Made by a program: the position numbers and the translations under genes. A stretch of 64,000 bases of DNA from Serratia fonticola (GTDB lineage: Bacteria; Pseudomonadota; Gammaproteobacteria; Enterobacterales; Enterobacteriaceae). The stretch lies in NCBI RefSeq assembly GCF_006715025.1, contig NZ_VFMK01000001.1, positions 1,302,001 through 1,366,000 on the forward strand, read 5' to 3'. The notes under the pieces were generated by a model. That model made no database searches, was not told the DNA's origin, and saw only the letters and a program-made list of their open reading frames with translations. Below, piece after piece: positions 62,661-64,000 of the stretch (its first letter is position 1; each line of letters opens with the position of its first letter).

Positions 62661-62960
62661 ATGGAACATATTAATTTGAGTTATCCGGCCAGCGTCACGC
62701 TACCGGGTAGAGCATTAACCGGCGTCGTTGGTTCCGGTGACATGGAAGCCCTGTTTGAGCCAGCGGTTACCGGCACCTTGACGGTAGCGATCAAAACCTC
62801 CGTAGACGGTAGCCAACAACGTTGGTTGCACCTGTTTGAACGCTTGGCCTTGATGCGTGATCTTCCGGCCGGGCGATTAGAGATTAATGACTTTGGCGCG
62901 ACGCCCGGTGTGGCCAGGCTGCGCATTGAACAGGTATTTGAGGAGGCTGCACATGCGTGA
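62661..62960 (+). CDS. mdcC: malonate decarboxylase acyl-carrier protein (delta subunit)
   Basis: A 99-residue carrier protein. The serine that receives the CoA-like prosthetic group is in GVVGSGDMEALFEP, near residue 26. It carries acetyl and malonyl groups between MdcA and the MdcDE decarboxylase. GAGGAT lies ahead of the start. Its end overlaps mdcD by eight bases. Confidence 0.95.
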   Translation: MEHINLSYPASVTLPGRALTGVVGSGDMEALFEPAVTGTLTVAIKTSVDGSQQRWLHLFERLALMRDLPAGRLEINDFGATPGVARLRIEQVFEEAAHA

Positions 62961-63789
62961 TGACATCAGCTTTATCGAACTCAGCGCCCGTGAGCGCGCC
63001 CGTAACCTGCTCGATAGCGGCAGTTTCCGTGAACTGTTAGGCCCATTCGAGCGCATCACTTCACCCTGGTTGGAACCGCAAGGCATTGTTACCCAGGCCG
63101 ATGACGGCATGGTGGTTGCCAAAGGCACCATTGCGGGTAAACCCGCCGTCGTTGTGGCGGTAGAGGGGGCATTCCAAGGGGGCAGCATGGGAGAAGTTTC
63201 CGGTGCCAAGATGGCGGCGGCGCTGGAGTTGGCTGCCGAAGATAACCGCAACGGCATTCCAACCCAAGCCGTACTGCTGCTGGAAACCGGTGGCGTGCGT
63301 CTGCAAGAAGCCAATTTAGGGCTGGCGGCGATAGCGGATATTCATGCGGCAATTGTTGATTTACGCCGTTATACCCCGGTTGTGGGCATTATTGCCGGTA
63401 CGGTCGGCTGTTTTGGCGGGATGTCGATCGCAGCCGCGCTCTGTAGCTATCTGATCGTGACCCGTGAAGCACGGCTGGGGTTGAACGGCCCACAGGTCAT
63501 TGAACAGGAGGCCGGTATTGAAGAGTACGACTCCCGCGATCGGCCTTTCATCTGGAGTATGACTGGTGGTGATGTGCGTTATCGCAGCGGCTTTGTTGAT
63601 GCGGAAGTGCCAGACGCCTTGCATGCGGTGAAAGACGCGATGACAGATTGCCTGCAACGCGGTGTTCCTGCTCAGCACCGTAGCGACAATTATCACTACT
63701 ACTTGCCAAAACTGTCGCAGTTCGACACCCGCCAGCAGGCGGATGCGGCAGTGATTGCTCAACTGTTTGCTGCGGAGGATCGGGTATGA
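62953..63789 (+). CDS. mdcD: malonate decarboxylase beta subunit
   Basis: A 278-residue carboxyltransferase-fold subunit. Together with MdcE it releases CO2 from the malonyl-carrier protein. It begins MRDDISFIELSARERARNLLD, and the crotonase-like core has EGAFQGGSMGEVSGAKMAAALELA and GGVRLQEANLGL. The start at 62953 lies inside the end of mdcC, and the stop overlaps the mdcE start as ATGA. An upstream frame extension is rejected. Confidence 0.95.
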   Translation: MRDDISFIELSARERARNLLDSGSFRELLGPFERITSPWLEPQGIVTQADDGMVVAKGTIAGKPAVVVAVEGAFQGGSMGEVSGAKMAAALELAAEDNRNGIPTQAVLLLETGGVRLQEANLGLAAIADIHAAIVDLRRYTPVVGIIAGTVGCFGGMSIAAALCSYLIVTREARLGLNGPQVIEQEAGIEEYDSRDRPFIWSMTGGDVRYRSGFVDAEVPDALHAVKDAMTDCLQRGVPAQHRSDNYHYYLPKLSQFDTRQQADAAVIAQLFAAEDRV

Positions 63790-64000
63790 GTACGTCATCA
63801 TCAAGCCGTGGAGAGTATTGGTTCTCTTTGTTGGCGGCCGGGGCTGAACAGCGTAAAGGTCAGTGTGCCTCGATTCGCGTCGCTGACGGTGAACTTGAAG
63901 GGCAGCCGGTACGTTTTATTGCCGTGGTGCCCGATGCTGATAACCATTATCCACGTGCGGCACGCGGTGAGGTGGGGTTACTGGAAGGTTGGACGCTGGC
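63786..64000 (+). CDS. mdcE: malonate decarboxylase gamma subunit, N-terminal part (cut by window end)
   Basis: The first 71 codons of the partner subunit of MdcD. After a serine-rich start comes GEYWFSLLAAGAEQRKG, then the carboxyltransferase fold begins with the VRFIAVVPDADNHYPRAARGEVGL stretch. ATG overlaps the mdcD stop as ATGA, which fixes the start. The rest, and probably mdcG, mdcH, a transporter and mdcR, lie beyond the window. Confidence 0.9.
   Translation, partial: MSTSSSSRGEYWFSLLAAGAEQRKGQCASIRVADGELEGQPVRFIAVVPDADNHYPRAARGEVGLLEGWTL

Noticed and set aside
1..64000. CRISPR arrays, rRNA or tRNA genes
   Set aside because: No regularly spaced repeats and no cloverleaf-like or rRNA-like sequence were seen anywhere, including at the island edges.

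Overview
The window looks like the chromosome of an enterobacterium close to Serratia (Yersiniaceae). Most genes match Escherichia coli homologues closely in sequence and length. The neighbourhoods mltC-yggX-mutY-trmB-yggL, hemW-rdgB-yggU-yggT-proC-yggS-yggR, ruvX-yqgE-gshB-rsmE-endA-sprT-galP and aroP-pdhR-aceEF-lpd-acnB are kept, and ERIC repeats are scattered through the intergenic regions. The assignment rests on recognition by eye; no database search was run.

Region by region. 1-5.75 kb: end of a Firmicute-type pyrimidine-nucleoside phosphorylase, an OprD-family porin, ornithine decarboxylase with a long leader holding a candidate leader peptide, and a membrane diguanylate cyclase. 5.76-9.33 kb: mltC, yggX and mutY on the minus strand, trmB on the plus strand. 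9.32-19.99 kb: an AT-rich genomic island inserted exactly at the trmB/yggL junction. It is flanked by a perfect 19-bp direct repeat containing the trmB stop codon and the yggL start codon. Inside the left repeat lie a broken phage-type integrase and a broken IS630-family transposase. The rest of the island is a MocR-type regulator and a tight seven-gene operon: PP-loop amidotransferase-like enzyme, ATP-grasp ligase, class II glutamine amidotransferase, Fe(II)-dioxygenase-like protein, YbaK-type deacylase, EamA exporter and a second ATP-grasp ligase with an 11-G homopolymer in its coding sequence. I read this as an undescribed biosynthetic cluster for a small amide- or peptide-like metabolite with its own export and possibly self-protection.

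19.98-27.6 kb: core genes yggL, glsB, yggN, hemW, rdgB, yggU, yggT, proC, yggS and yggR. 27.7-34.87 kb: accessory block between yggR and ruvX, with an EvgAS/BvgAS-like two-component system, a DUF1090 periplasmic protein and a fimbrial usher lacking its C-terminus. 34.8-43.8 kb: ruvX, yqgE, gshB, rsmE, endA, sprT, then class I fumarase and a Rob-like regulator inserted before galP, which has a well-formed pair of gal-type operators. 44-46.4 kb: a GH43 glycosidase with a GPH-family sugar transporter. 47.1-59.9 kb: aroP, pdhR-aceE-aceF, lpd and acnB, with two PdhR boxes and ERIC elements just before lpd and acnB. 60.1-64 kb: start of a malonate decarboxylase operon, mdcABCDE, cut by the window end.

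The flanking metabolic genes link pyruvate oxidation, the TCA cycle and malonate use. The island is physically and compositionally separate from them and is the most novel part of the window.
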